Shown: positions 17,647-27,300 of the stretch, one piece after another
Position numbering within the stretch: the first letter of the stretch is position 1
Layout of the letters: each line of letters starts with the position of its first letter
Source: Sphingobacteriales bacterium
GTDB taxonomy: Bacteria > Bacteroidota > Bacteroidia > Chitinophagales > JADIYW01
NCBI GenBank assembly: GCA_016719635.1
Contig: JADJYT010000010.1
Span: 11,784-75,783 of the forward strand
DNA length: 64,000 bases
Direction of reading: 5' to 3'
Notes under the pieces: model-generated
What the model saw: only the letters and a program-made list of their open reading frames with translations
Database searches by the model: none
Told to the model about the DNA's origin: nothing
Position numbers and translations under genes: made by a program

Positions 17647-17719
17647 GATTCCGTAGCTCAGTTGGTAGAGCAATACACTTTTAATGTATGGGTCCTGGGT
17701 TCGAATCCCAGCGGGATCA
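17647..17719 (+). tRNA. tRNA-Lys (anticodon UUU)
   Basis: Complete cloverleaf: acceptor GATTCCG/CGGGATC (one G-T pair), D arm GCTC/GAGC, anticodon stem ATACA/TGTAT with loop CTTTTAA (anticodon TTT), T arm CTGGG/CCCAG with loop TTCGAAT, discriminator A. CCA is not encoded, consistent with the cca gene being needed. Confidence 0.97.
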
Positions 17720-17733
17720 CAGGTGCCAAACCC

Positions 17734-17769
17734 AAACGCTTGCATATCAGAGGATTGCAGGCGTTTTTT
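17734..17769 (+). terminator. Terminator after tRNA-Lys
   Basis: The two-part stem AAACGC/GCGTTT and TGCA/TGCA closes an 11-nt loop and is followed by a T-run. Confidence 0.7.
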
Positions 17770-17776
17770 AGTTTTG

Positions 17777-17797
17777 GGGTAAACATAGGGTAAACAT
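17777..17797. repeat. Tandem GGGTAAACAT pair downstream of tRNA-Lys
   Basis: Two copies of GGGTAAACAT separated by one base (17777-17786 and 17788-17797). Closely spaced repeats like this occur downstream of tRNA genes that serve as integration targets in Bacteroidota; here no integrase is adjacent. Confidence 0.45.
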
Positions 17798-17799
17798 TC

Positions 17800-18190
17800 T
17801 CAAAAAACATTTACAGTTGCATATAATCCTTTGCATTCTAACTTAGCTACAAAGTTTAATTGTTTATATTTATCACGTTTTATGTTGAATACATGTTATT
17901 TGGCTTACAATCCGTCTTTATTTGAATTTCCTTGATACAAGATTCTTCATTAATAAAAACATAGGCTAACATTCTTCCAAATAATTCTACTTCATTACCT
18001 ACTTCAGTGAAAAATGTAATTGAAGTTTCTTTTGGAAGTAACACCTCTAATCTCTATTTGATAGTTAGAAAACAGCAGGGTTCAGAAATTCTGTTTTAAC
18101 GATCTGTCGCAACTGGCAAGAAAAATATTTCAGTTGGTCAGGCGACCAACATCCGGATAAATACAAAATTAGTTTGATAAACAAATACCG
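17800..18190. other. AT-rich non-coding stretch after tRNA-Lys
   Basis: No convincing coding frame in either strand. Only a small palindrome TTGGTC/GACCAA (18134-18149) stands out. It may be the residue of an excised or decayed element. Confidence 0.5.
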
Positions 18191-18194
18191 CTCT

Positions 18195-18557
18195 CTAAAA
18201 CGGCAGGTCGTCTTCTATCTGCTCATTGGGCACATCTGTTTCGGTGTAGGCAGGCGGCGGTGTATTTTCTCTGCGTGGCGCGGCAGACTGTTCCGTTTTA
18301 TTCACTCTCCATGCCTTTACATCCGTATACCATTTGCCGTTATATTCCCGGCTTTCGACATCCGCTTCCACTGAAATGTCGTTTCCTTCCTGAAAAGCAT
18401 TATCATTGACCAATTCTGTCCAGAAGACAACACAAACTTTCCTGGGGAATTTACCGTTTTCCGTTTCTATCACCACTTCCTGCTTTTTCCAAACGCCGTT
18501 TTTTCCTTCTCCAGTCTGTACGGGATTCACTTTGTAAATTTTTCCTTTCAATTCCAT
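18195..18557 (-). CDS. DUF3127 family protein (OB-fold-like)
   Basis: 120 residues. The N-terminal ~95 residues (ELKGKIYKV ... WKKQEVVIETE ... KVCVVFWTE ... NGKWYTDVKAWRV) match the DUF3127 pattern, an OB-fold resembling single-stranded DNA-binding proteins. The C-terminal tail is low-complexity and ends in acidic residues and DDLPF. That tail closely resembles the DDxPF tip of SSB proteins that recruits repair factors. A role on ssDNA is therefore inferred but unproven. Confidence 0.85.
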   Translation of the reverse strand: MELKGKIYKVNPVQTGEGKNGVWKKQEVVIETENGKFPRKVCVVFWTELVNDNAFQEGNDISVEADVESREYNGKWYTDVKAWRVNKTEQSAAPRRENTPPPAYTETDVPNEQIEDDLPF

Positions 18558-18711
18558 GACTTACTATTTTTTACAAATATAGCAATATAAAAGTTTTGCT
18601 TTTTCATCTCAAGTGTAAATTAATAACACCTCTCTTAATCTATTGATAACACGTTTTGGGAATGTTGGCGCATCATTTGATGTTTATAGCTTTTAAATGT
18701 AATTTTATACT

Positions 18712-19365
18712 ATGGATACCACCATCATGCATTTCGTTTCTAAAGATGCCCTGCATTTTTTCAGCGACAACAAAGTATTACTGAGCCTTGTAATGGGGCT
18801 GGGTCTGAGTGCCAGCTGCGGGTTCCGCGTGTTTGTGCCGTTGCTGATAGCGGGAATTGCCACTAAAATGGGCATCCTGCACTTAGGTGATGGATTCCAG
18901 TGGATGGGCAGTACCCCTGCCATCATCTGTTTCGGGGCGGCTACTGTCTTTGAGATTGGCGGGTATTATATTCCCTTTGTCGACAATATCCTGGATACCA
19001 TCACTACTCCCGCGTCGGTTCTGGCCGGTACCTTGTTAACGGCTTCCGCCATCCTGCCGGATATAGACCCGATGCTGAAGTGGGGGCTTGCCATCATTGT
19101 CGGAGGCGGCAGTGCCGGCATCATACAGGCCGGAACCGCCATGACACGGGCTACCTCCACCGTCACCACTGCAGGCACCGCCAATCCGTTGGTGGCTACC
19201 GTTGAGCATATTCTGGCAATCGCCGGCAGCATCCTGAGTCTGATCATTCCATTCATTATCGCCACCATCATCTGCATACTAATTGTGGTGTTCCTGTTTT
19301 TCGTTATCCGTTATTTCAAACGGCATATCCCGAAAAAGGAATCATTACCCGCCCCAAGACAGTAA
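18712..19365 (+). CDS. DUF4126 family membrane protein
   Basis: 217 residues, multi-pass membrane protein. Signatures: SASCGFRVFVPLLIAG at the start, the FEIGGYYIPFVDNILD block, then AGTLLTASAILPDIDP and a Gly/Ala-rich GGGSAGIIQAGTAMTRATS segment, typical for DUF4126. Function unknown. Flanked by a divergent DUF3127 gene and a terminator. Confidence 0.87.
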   Translation: MDTTIMHFVSKDALHFFSDNKVLLSLVMGLGLSASCGFRVFVPLLIAGIATKMGILHLGDGFQWMGSTPAIICFGAATVFEIGGYYIPFVDNILDTITTPASVLAGTLLTASAILPDIDPMLKWGLAIIVGGGSAGIIQAGTAMTRATSTVTTAGTANPLVATVEHILAIAGSILSLIIPFIIATIICILIVVFLFFVIRYFKRHIPKKESLPAPRQ

Positions 19366-19376
19366 ATTGCCGGACG

Positions 19377-19397
19377 AACCGGTAAGAAACCGGTTTT
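19377..19397 (+). terminator. Hairpin after the DUF4126 gene
   Basis: The stem AACCGGT/ACCGGTT with loop AAGAA is followed by a short T-run. Confidence 0.55.
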
Positions 19398-19468
19398 GAC
19401 ATCCGATTTTTTGTTTGAAGAAACTTCAAATGTCTTGTATCTTGTGTCCTGATTCCCGACTCTAAACG

Positions 19469-20503
19469 ATGAACGCATCCGCACAGAACACCCTTAATTT
19501 CCTGTCGAAACTGACCATTCGAAGGGTGTGGAATATGGGGTTGGTTTATGGTTCTTTTTACCTCACCAAATACCGGAAGAAACCCATCCAGCTGGGCAAG
19601 CCGTTTTCCATCTCATTTGAACCTACGACATCGTGCAACCTTCGTTGTCCGGAATGTCCGAGCGGCCTTCGTTCCTTTACCCGGCCCGTCGGCATGCTGG
19701 AGCCCGGTTTCTTTCGTAAAACGATAGATGAACTTTCCAAAGAACTGATTTACCTGACCTTCTATTTTCAGGGAGAGCCTTATCTCAATAAAAATTTCCT
19801 GGAAATGGTAACGTATGCCAGGTCTAAAAAAATCTATACCGCCACTTCCACCAATGCCCATTACCTGACGGATGCTGTGTCAAAACAAACCATTGAAAGC
19901 GGACTGGACAGGCTGATTATTTCCATCGACGGCACCACACAGGAAACCTATCAAAGTTACCGGGTGGGCGGGCAACTGGACAAAGTCATTGAAGGTGCGC
20001 GAAACATCGTGAAATGGAAAAAAGAAATGCAGTCAAAGACACCATACATAATTTTTCAGTTTCTGGTGGTGAAACCCAACGAACACCAGATAGATGAATT
20101 GAAAGTGCTGGCCAGAGAGATCGGTGTGGATGAAGTGATCCTGAAAACGGCTCAGGTGTACGATTACAAAAACGGAAATGAGCTGATTCCGGAAAACGAA
20201 TACTATTCACGCTATAAAAAAAACAGCGATGGTACGTATTCCATCAAAAACAGCTTAGAAAATTCTTGCTGGAAATTATGGCACAGTTGTGTCATAACCT
20301 GGGACGGCAAGGTGGTGCCCTGCTGTTTTGACAAAGACGCACAGCATCAGCTGGGTGATTTGCAAACGCATTCGTTTTCGGAAATCTGGGACAATGATCT
20401 GTACAAAGACTTCCGGGCAAAACTGGTGAAAGGCAGAAAAGAAATCGACATCTGCACGAACTGCAGCGAAGGCTGTGAGGTGAATTTCAATTATGAAGTT
20501 TGA
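19469..20503 (+). CDS. Radical SAM / SPASM domain protein
   Basis: 344 residues. The radical SAM [4Fe-4S] motif is CNLRCPEC (CxxxCxxC, residues about 56-63) inside FEPTTSCNLRCPECPSG. The C-terminal SPASM region supplies further cluster Cys: SCWKLWHSC, VVPCCFDKD and CTNCSEGC. Proteins of this layout modify peptides or sugars; the alcohol dehydrogenase-like or peptide substrate cannot be chosen from sequence. No small precursor-peptide gene is evident nearby. Confidence 0.92.
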   Translation: MNASAQNTLNFLSKLTIRRVWNMGLVYGSFYLTKYRKKPIQLGKPFSISFEPTTSCNLRCPECPSGLRSFTRPVGMLEPGFFRKTIDELSKELIYLTFYFQGEPYLNKNFLEMVTYARSKKIYTATSTNAHYLTDAVSKQTIESGLDRLIISIDGTTQETYQSYRVGGQLDKVIEGARNIVKWKKEMQSKTPYIIFQFLVVKPNEHQIDELKVLAREIGVDEVILKTAQVYDYKNGNELIPENEYYSRYKKNSDGTYSIKNSLENSCWKLWHSCVITWDGKVVPCCFDKDAQHQLGDLQTHSFSEIWDNDLYKDFRAKLVKGRKEIDICTNCSEGCEVNFNYEV

Positions 20504-20524
20504 GCTATCTTGCTTCCTAATATA

Positions 20525-20555
20525 AAAAACGGGATGCATGTGCATCCCGTTTTTT
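20525..20555. terminator. Bidirectional terminator between convergent genes
   Basis: A near-perfect palindrome AAAAACGGGATGCA/TGCATCCCGTTTTT lies between the radical SAM gene (plus) and the T9SS protein gene (minus) and can terminate both. Confidence 0.88.
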
Positions 20556-20574
20556 ATACTTCAACAATATTTGA

Positions 20575-23500
20575 TTATTTCAGCAGCACTTTCGCTGCTT
20601 TAGTTGTAGTACCGTCGTTGAAGGTAATGAGGTACATACCTGCCGCATTGCCGGAAATATCCAGTACAAATTCTTTCGTATTGGGAGAAATTGTTACCGT
20701 TTTCACTTCCGCACCCAACATATTGAATACTGATACTTTCATGTTGGCGGTCAGAGGAGCATCCGTTCGGATGAACAATCTGCCATCGGTAGGATTTGGG
20801 TATAATGTGATATTCCTGCTTATATCTTTCGGTTGGATGGAAGTAGATACACATTGTGCCAGAACCGTCACGGTATTTGTGCTGTGTGTCATCTCTAACG
20901 GGCCTTGGACAGGGAATTCTACGACAGAATCTCTTTGTTCAGCCAGGCTTGGACCGGCAACCGTTGGGGTATAATCGGACACTCTTATGGAAATGTTTGC
21001 GGAAAAATCACAGAAATCCCCGTTGGCATCAGAGTACGCCACAAAGAAGTCGCTCGGAGAGGCTCCGAATGAACCGAATCCTGTAATCAGGCTGCTGCCG
21101 TCTTCCATAATAGCAGACCCCTGCAAGAACTCACTGCCTGTAGTTCCCCAGCTCTTCGCCCACACGATACTTCCATCTGCGGAATTAACCTTAAACAAGA
21201 GTCCTTGTTCGCCATTGCCAAATGCATTGGACTGTCCGGCAACCACCAGATTACCGTCTGTCTGATCTACATTCAATCCATTCACTACAGTCGCCGAATC
21301 ACCTCCATATACCTTTGACCAGGCTATGCTCAGGTTTTCAGGGTTTAATGCAGTGATATAGATATTATTTCTGTTCGGGCCGCTGGTATTGCCGGTTATA
21401 CCGGAAAAAATCAGCTTGTTGTCAGCAAACGTTACAAATCTCCCGTCATCATCACCGGCTGCACCGATGAGCAACTGCCCCTGTACGACACCGGAAGGAT
21501 CCACCGCCACGAAATAACCATCCCGCATACCGGCGGTACCTGCATCAGAGCTGCCGCATAAAAAGTAACCTAACCCCGGGATTTCCACGGCTCTCAGTCC
21601 AACATCATTACCAAACGGTGTTCCAAAAGTTTTCATCCACTGCGGGGCACCTTGTCCGCTGAATTTCACAGCGAACACATTGTTGTGGTTGTTGTCGCCA
21701 TTCGCCTGTGTCTGACCAACAAGCAGGAATCCCGAATCGCTGGTAGCTATGACATCATTCGCAAATTCCACCAGGCTATCAAATCCCAATACAATACTTC
21801 CCTGATAGTTTCCGGCTGTATCAACCAGCGTGACACTGATATCACTCTTACCGGAGGTAGAATAACTGTTGGTGGTTCCCGCAACGAATAAGCCATCGTT
21901 GGTTTTGCTAACCGCCAATGCCCTTCCAATCTCCAGTGCTGATCCGCCAAACTGTGCCTGCCACAATGGATTACCCACTGTATCCACTTTCACTAAGAAT
22001 TGATCGTACCCGCCTGCTCCTGCAAGGCTTGTACTTCCACAGACATAGGCTGAAAAATCTCCCAGCGCAATGTTGTTGCCATAGTCATCGGCTCCTAAAT
22101 CATAGGCTTTGAAGCTGGTTGGAAGATGCTGCCCGGAAGTAGATTCAAAGTTTGCCACCAGAGACCTGTTAGCTGCTGCCGTGAAAGTATAGCTTGTATT
22201 AGTACTCACTTCCGATCCGTTTTCGGTCCAGTTGACAAAGTTATAACCGCTGTTAGCCATAGCTGTTACCGTCACACTGCTGCCACTGTTAATTGTACCG
22301 CCACCGGAGGTGGTACCCCCCGCAGGAGGGTTGGAGGAAGTGGATATATTATAGGTGATGGCATTAAAGTTTGCCACCAACGTCTTATTAGAGGTGATAG
22401 AGAATGTATAGCTAGGATTGGTATTAACCTCTGATCCGTTTTCAGTCCAGTTAGCGAAAGTATAATCACTGTTGGCAGTAGCTGTTACCGTTACACTGCT
22501 ACCGTCCGGATACGTTCCGTCTCCGGATGTACTGCCACCGGCAAGCGGATTGGAGGATGTGGATACCGTATAGGTGGCCATAAAATTAGCCACCAGACTT
22601 TTGTTGGAAGAAATAGTGAAGGTGTAACTTGAATCGGTACTTACCTCAGACCCATTATCTGTCCAGTTCACAAATATAAATCCGCTGTTAGCCGTAGCTG
22701 TTACCGTTACGCTGCTGCCGGTCGAATATATTCCGCCGCCGGAAGTTGAACCGCCTGCTATTGGGTTAGAAGAGGTAGATACTGTGTACTCACTTGCGCT
22801 GGTACTGCATTCCGTTAAGACAGTCACGCTATGCGTGCTGTTTGTCATAAGCAGTGGTCCCTGAACAGGAAATTCTACAATTGAATCTCTCTGCTCTGTC
22901 AAACTCGGACCTGCAACTGTTGGGGTGTAATCAGAAACTCTTATGGTTGTGTTGGCGGAAAAATTACAGAAATCCCCGTTCGCATCAGAATGCGCCACAT
23001 AGAAGTCACTCGGAGATGATCCGAAAGAACCGAATCCCGTAATCAGGTTGGTACCATCATCCAATATTTCAGATCCCTGCAAAAATTCATTACCGGATGT
23101 CCCCCATGTTTTCGACCATACGATACTTCCATCTGTAACATTGACTTTAAACAAGAGTCCTTGTTCGCCATTGCCAAATGCATTGGACTGTCCGGCAACC
23201 ACCAGATTTCCATCTAACGGATCTGTACGCAACCCGCTGACCGCCGTAGCTGAATCACCTCCATATACTTTGGACCAGGCTATGCTCAGGTCTTCAGGAT
23301 TCAATGCAGTAATATAAATATTACTTCTGTTAGGCCCGCTGGTACTGCCTGTAATACCGGAAAATATCAGCTTGTTATCAGCTAATGTTACAAATCGTCC
23401 GTCATCATCACCTGCTGTTCCAACCAATAACTGCCCCTGCAATACACCGGATGGATCTACAGCCACAAAATAACCATCCCGCATACCGGCGGTACCTGCA

Positions 23501-24135
23501 TCAGAGCTGCCGCACAAAAAGTAACCTAAGCCCGGAATCTCCACGGCTCTCAATGCTACATCATCGCCAAACGGCGTTCCAAAGGTTTTCATCCACTGCG
23601 GGGCACCTTGTCCGCTGAATTTCACAGCGAACACATTGTTGTGGTTGTTGTCGCCATTCGCCTGTGTCTGGCCAACAATCAGGAATCCAGAGTCACTGGT
23701 AGCGATGACATCATTCGCAAATTCCACCAAGCTGTCGAATCCCAAAACAATGCTTCCCTGATAGTTTCCGGCTGTATCAACCAGCGTGACACTGATATCA
23801 CTCTTACCGGAGGTAGAATAACTGTTGGTGGTTCCCGCAACGAATAAGCCATCGTTGGTTTTGTTAACGGCCAATGCTCGTCCAATTTCGAGGGCTGCAC
23901 CGCCAAACTGCGCCTGCCATAAGGGTACACCGGAAGGGTCAACCTTGACAAGGAACTGATCATAGCTACCCGCACCCGCCAGGTTGGTGCTTCCGCATAC
24001 ATAGGCAGCAGCACTACCTTTTGCGATGTTATTGCCATAATCGTCTCCGCCCAAATCATATGACTTGAAAGAAGTCTGTGCAAATAATCCGCAAAGGGTG
24101 AAAAGTAAAAGAACAGAAAGTAATAATTTTTTCAT
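20575..24135 (-). CDS. T9SS-secreted protein with duplicated beta-propeller module and three InlB-type repeats
   Basis: 1186 residues with a signal peptide (residues 1-20, ending FAQ). Residues about 22-440 form a repeat-rich module (GTTNSYS, SGFLIVGQTQANGD and similar strands, likely a beta-propeller). Three tandem ~75-residue divergent InlB B-repeats follow (about 445-665; YTVSTSSNP...GGSTSG...VTVTATANSG...FVNWT). Then a second, nearly identical copy of the first module (about 675-1090). The C-terminus (ITLYPNPTDGRL ... GMYLITF ... KAAKVLLK) is a type A T9SS sorting domain, so the protein is exported through the outer membrane and anchored or released. The two copies are so alike at DNA level that the duplication must be recent. 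Likely adhesion or binding; no catalytic residues recognised. Confidence 0.9.
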   Translation of the reverse strand: MKKLLLSVLLLFTLCGLFAQTSFKSYDLGGDDYGNNIAKGSAAAYVCGSTNLAGAGSYDQFLVKVDPSGVPLWQAQFGGAALEIGRALAVNKTNDGLFVAGTTNSYSTSGKSDISVTLVDTAGNYQGSIVLGFDSLVEFANDVIATSDSGFLIVGQTQANGDNNHNNVFAVKFSGQGAPQWMKTFGTPFGDDVALRAVEIPGLGYFLCGSSDAGTAGMRDGYFVAVDPSGVLQGQLLVGTAGDDDGRFVTLADNKLIFSGITGSTSGPNRSNIYITALNPEDLSIAWSKVYGGDSATAVSGLRTDPLDGNLVVAGQSNAFGNGEQGLLFKVNVTDGSIVWSKTWGTSGNEFLQGSEILDDGTNLITGFGSFGSSPSDFYVAHSDANGDFCNFSANTTIRVSDYTPTVAGPSLTEQRDSIVEFPVQGPLLMTNSTHSVTVLTECSTSASEYTVSTSSNPIAGGSTSGGGIYSTGSSVTVTATANSGFIFVNWTDNGSEVSTDSSYTFTISSNKSLVANFMATYTVSTSSNPLAGGSTSGDGTYPDGSSVTVTATANSDYTFANWTENGSEVNTNPSYTFSITSNKTLVANFNAITYNISTSSNPPAGGTTSGGGTINSGSSVTVTAMANSGYNFVNWTENGSEVSTNTSYTFTAAANRSLVANFESTSGQHLPTSFKAYDLGADDYGNNIALGDFSAYVCGSTSLAGAGGYDQFLVKVDTVGNPLWQAQFGGSALEIGRALAVSKTNDGLFVAGTTNSYSTSGKSDISVTLVDTAGNYQGSIVLGFDSLVEFANDVIATSDSGFLLVGQTQANGDNNHNNVFAVKFSGQGAPQWMKTFGTPFGNDVGLRAVEIPGLGYFLCGSSDAGTAGMRDGYFVAVDPSGVVQGQLLIGAAGDDDGRFVTFADNKLIFSGITGNTSGPNRNNIYITALNPENLSIAWSKVYGGDSATVVNGLNVDQTDGNLVVAGQSNAFGNGEQGLLFKVNSADGSIVWAKSWGTTGSEFLQGSAIMEDGSSLITGFGSFGASPSDFFVAYSDANGDFCDFSANISIRVSDYTPTVAGPSLAEQRDSVVEFPVQGPLEMTHSTNTVTVLAQCVSTSIQPKDISRNITLYPNPTDGRLFIRTDAPLTANMKVSVFNMLGAEVKTVTISPNTKEFVLDISGNAAGMYLITFNDGTTTKAAKVLLK

Positions 24136-24162
24136 ACAAATAATTTAAAGTCAGCAATATCA

Positions 24163-24195
24163 TAAATGTACGTAATCTTTTGAATACCACGCAAA
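24163..24195 (-). promoter_or_regulatory. Probable promoter of the 24135 gene
   Basis: On the minus strand, TTTG (24195-24192) and TACATTTA (24170-24163, one mismatch to TAnnTTTG) are 21 bases apart, about 28 bases before the start codon. Confidence 0.45.
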
Positions 24196-24350
24196 TGTTA
24201 TGATAAAAATTGAACTGTATTTATCCATATACGTTTATAAATTCAATCCGAGCTGCCATAAAATTGACTTAAATCATCTTATTTGGTTTCGGATCTGTCT
24301 AACTTACAGATTCGTATTCAAATCCAGGAGAAACTAAACTAAATATCCGA

Positions 24351-24358
24351 TATCTTTG
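24351..24358 (+). promoter_or_regulatory. -7 element upstream of the 24396 gene
   Basis: A perfect TATCTTTG lies 37 bases before the ATG. No convincing TTTG is seen at the -33 position. Confidence 0.45.
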
Positions 24359-24395
24359 TTTAGAATTACAAGCTGTAAATTTTGTATTAATCTTT

Positions 24396-27300
24396 ATGAA
24401 TCCTTTCAGAGATTTATCCTTCGAGAAAGCATGCTCCGATAATGTAGTTTATCTAAAACAGCATATTAAATCTTTAGTTTTCCTGCTACTGATCTGTAAT
24501 GCTGTTTCACAAATGGCATCTGCCCAACAATGGTATTCGACGAACGTTCCCCGAAGCAGACATATTAATGCACTTAAATTCCTAAGTCCCGATGATATCT
24601 TGTTTGGCGGAGGCAACGAATTCAACGCATCGCTGCAGGAGTTATGGATATCCCGTAATAAGGGGATGGAATGGGAAAATGTAAACAACATAGCGGGGCA
24701 GCCCTGGATAAAATCGATGGCATTTCTGGATACTATAAAAGGATTTGCCGTTGGTGATTCGGCTACCATACTAAAGACAGAAAATTCCGCCCGATTTTGG
24801 ACCGTCATTCCAAAACCTATACAAAACAGGGAGCTTAATAAAATAATTTATATCACGCCGCAAATACTCTTCATTGTCGGAGGCAGTATCCCATTGGCAG
24901 ATACCGTCCAAACCATTTTAAAGAGTACGGATGGCGGCAACACCTGGGATATAAAACTGGACAGGAAAGGGTTTTGGCTAAACAGGATTAGTTTCACAGA
25001 CACATTGATTGGAGTAGCAGTGGGAGACAACGGAACCATCCTGAAAACAACGGATGGCGGCAACACCTGGAATACCGTTACAGCGCCGGTAATGAGAAAT
25101 TTCAATGCGGTCAGATTTATCAATGCAACTACCGGATACATCGTTGGCGGCAGCAACTATCCGGATTCTAAGAGAACTATCTTACGGACAACTAACGGTG
25201 GCATCAGCTGGGCTGTCCTGAATGATGAAGCCGGGGGAATCTTAAAAGACATTACATTCACCGGCAGTACCATCGGCTATATAGTGGGCGACAGTTCCAC
25301 ATTGCTTAAAACAACTGATGGCGGATTAAACTGGTCTGAAATAATCGTTCCCGGGGCATCTCCCAATCAAACATTCAACTGTGTGGAGTTTTACAATAAT
25401 AATCTTGGTATGATTGGTGCCAATGACGGATATTTACATGTTTATACCGTATCTGAGCTGGCAACGGCTTATACATTAGGTGCCGGATATACCGATACTT
25501 TCAATCTATTGTTCAGCGCAGGTATTGACACACACCATGAAATTGCCGCCTACAATTTCAGCTACTCTCCCGACTCTACGTTCAGCACCTTTAACAATGC
25601 ATTCTATTTCCCGGATAACATCAGGAATAATGCACTTGCCCTTATAAATTTAGCCGTCACGGATAGTTTCCTGCTGCCGGATACGACTTATTACTATTAT
25701 GTGTCAGCACGTACACTAGCCGGTACATCATATGGAGACACACTGAGTTTTCGGACGGTTAGGACCGCATATACCTTTCAGACCTTGCCTGCCACCAACA
25801 TCACCTCTTCTGCTGCTACTTTATTCGGTCAAATAGATAAATTCCCGTCTTCGGTAAATGTCAACTTTGAATATGGAACAAGTCCGGATTTCGGAAACGA
25901 AATAACGGCCATTCCGGCAACTGTCAGTGATACATTCTCTCATCCTGTATATGCAAACATCACCAACCTGGATTCCAACACAGTCTATTATTTCCGGTTA
26001 AAGGGTACTTTCAACAATAACACCTATTATGGAAAAGTCCAAACATTCTTCTCCGGAACCGTCTTTAAGACATTACAAACCCTGTCAGCTACCAATATCA
26101 TTGATTCAGTGGTAACAATAAACGGTTTCATCGACAAATTCTTGCTTCCGGTTACATTGAGTTTTGAGTATGGCCCCTCCACCTTCTTAGGTCAGGAAGT
26201 AACAGCAAATCCAACCTCTGTAAACGATTCTTTACCACATGCCGTTACAGCCACGCTGGCAAATCTTCCACCCAATGAATTATTTTATTTCCGATTAAAG
26301 GGATTGACATCCGTATCTCCGTTTTACGGAGAAATACTTGTTTTCCGTTCAGGGCTTTCTTATGTTTATCTAAATACAGAGGATGCAACCCGTATCACCA
26401 ATACCTCCGCACAGTTAAATGCAAGTGCAAGACATTTGTCTAGTCCGGTTATCTTAAGTTTCGAATATGGACTTACACCGGCATTAGGCAATTCCGTAAC
26501 GGCCAGCCCTTCGACCATTACAGATACCGGATCTTATCTGATTTCTGCCAATCTATCCGGATTACAGCAGGAACAGATATATTATTTCCGGCTGAAGGCC
26601 GTCAGCGGCGGAATTACCACATATGGTGACACCAGACAGTTGTATACCGGTGCATCTGAAATTCCGAATTGGGATTTTCAGCATTGGAAAAGAGATACCG
26701 TCACCGTTCCTAAAATATGGAACCTTATAGATGAAGACTTTGAACGCGTTCAAGGCCATTCCGGTAATTATGCGCTGAAATTATCCAAACAGACCTTTGC
26801 CGTAATTGGTTCTATCGGGGATGGGTTTTTCGGCGGCACCTCACTTTTCCTGAACACCATACCAGACTCTATTGAAGCGTATATAAGATATAACGTTGAA
26901 CCCGGTGATTCAGCGGGCATGATGGTCATCTTAAAGAAAGGAGGTATTGCCATTTCGACGACAATTTGCCCTGTAACAGGAAACTCAGCGGGAACATTCC
27001 AGAGAATAGTGACAAAAATCAATTATGATTCATTCGTGATACCCGACACTGTCTTTATATTAACTACGCCAACGATATACCTTTTTGAAAAAAACACCAT
27101 CCGTACCAACAACGAGATAACGGTTGATGATATTGCTTTTCTGCCGGAACACGCCACATTCAGAAACAGTAATTTTGAGGATTGGTTTATTTCCTATGTG
27201 GAAAGTCCGGTTTCATGGTTTAACCTAAGGTACTTTGGCTTAGACACCCTTGATCCGTCTCAAAACCATATGGTTTCAAAGGTATTTTTTGAAGAACCGG

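Noticed and set aside
5952..18149. Shared 11-mer TTGGTCAGGCG at 5952-5962 and 18134-18144 as flanks of a 12-kb element
   Set aside because: The repeat is short, sits in two small unrelated palindromes, and the genes between (tsaC-type, cca, miaA, dapD) are core genes.
20575..24135. Long opposite-strand open frames inside the duplicated surface gene
   Set aside because: They are mirror frames of a repetitive gene (the same opposite-strand frame appears in both copies) and lack domain or start-site support.
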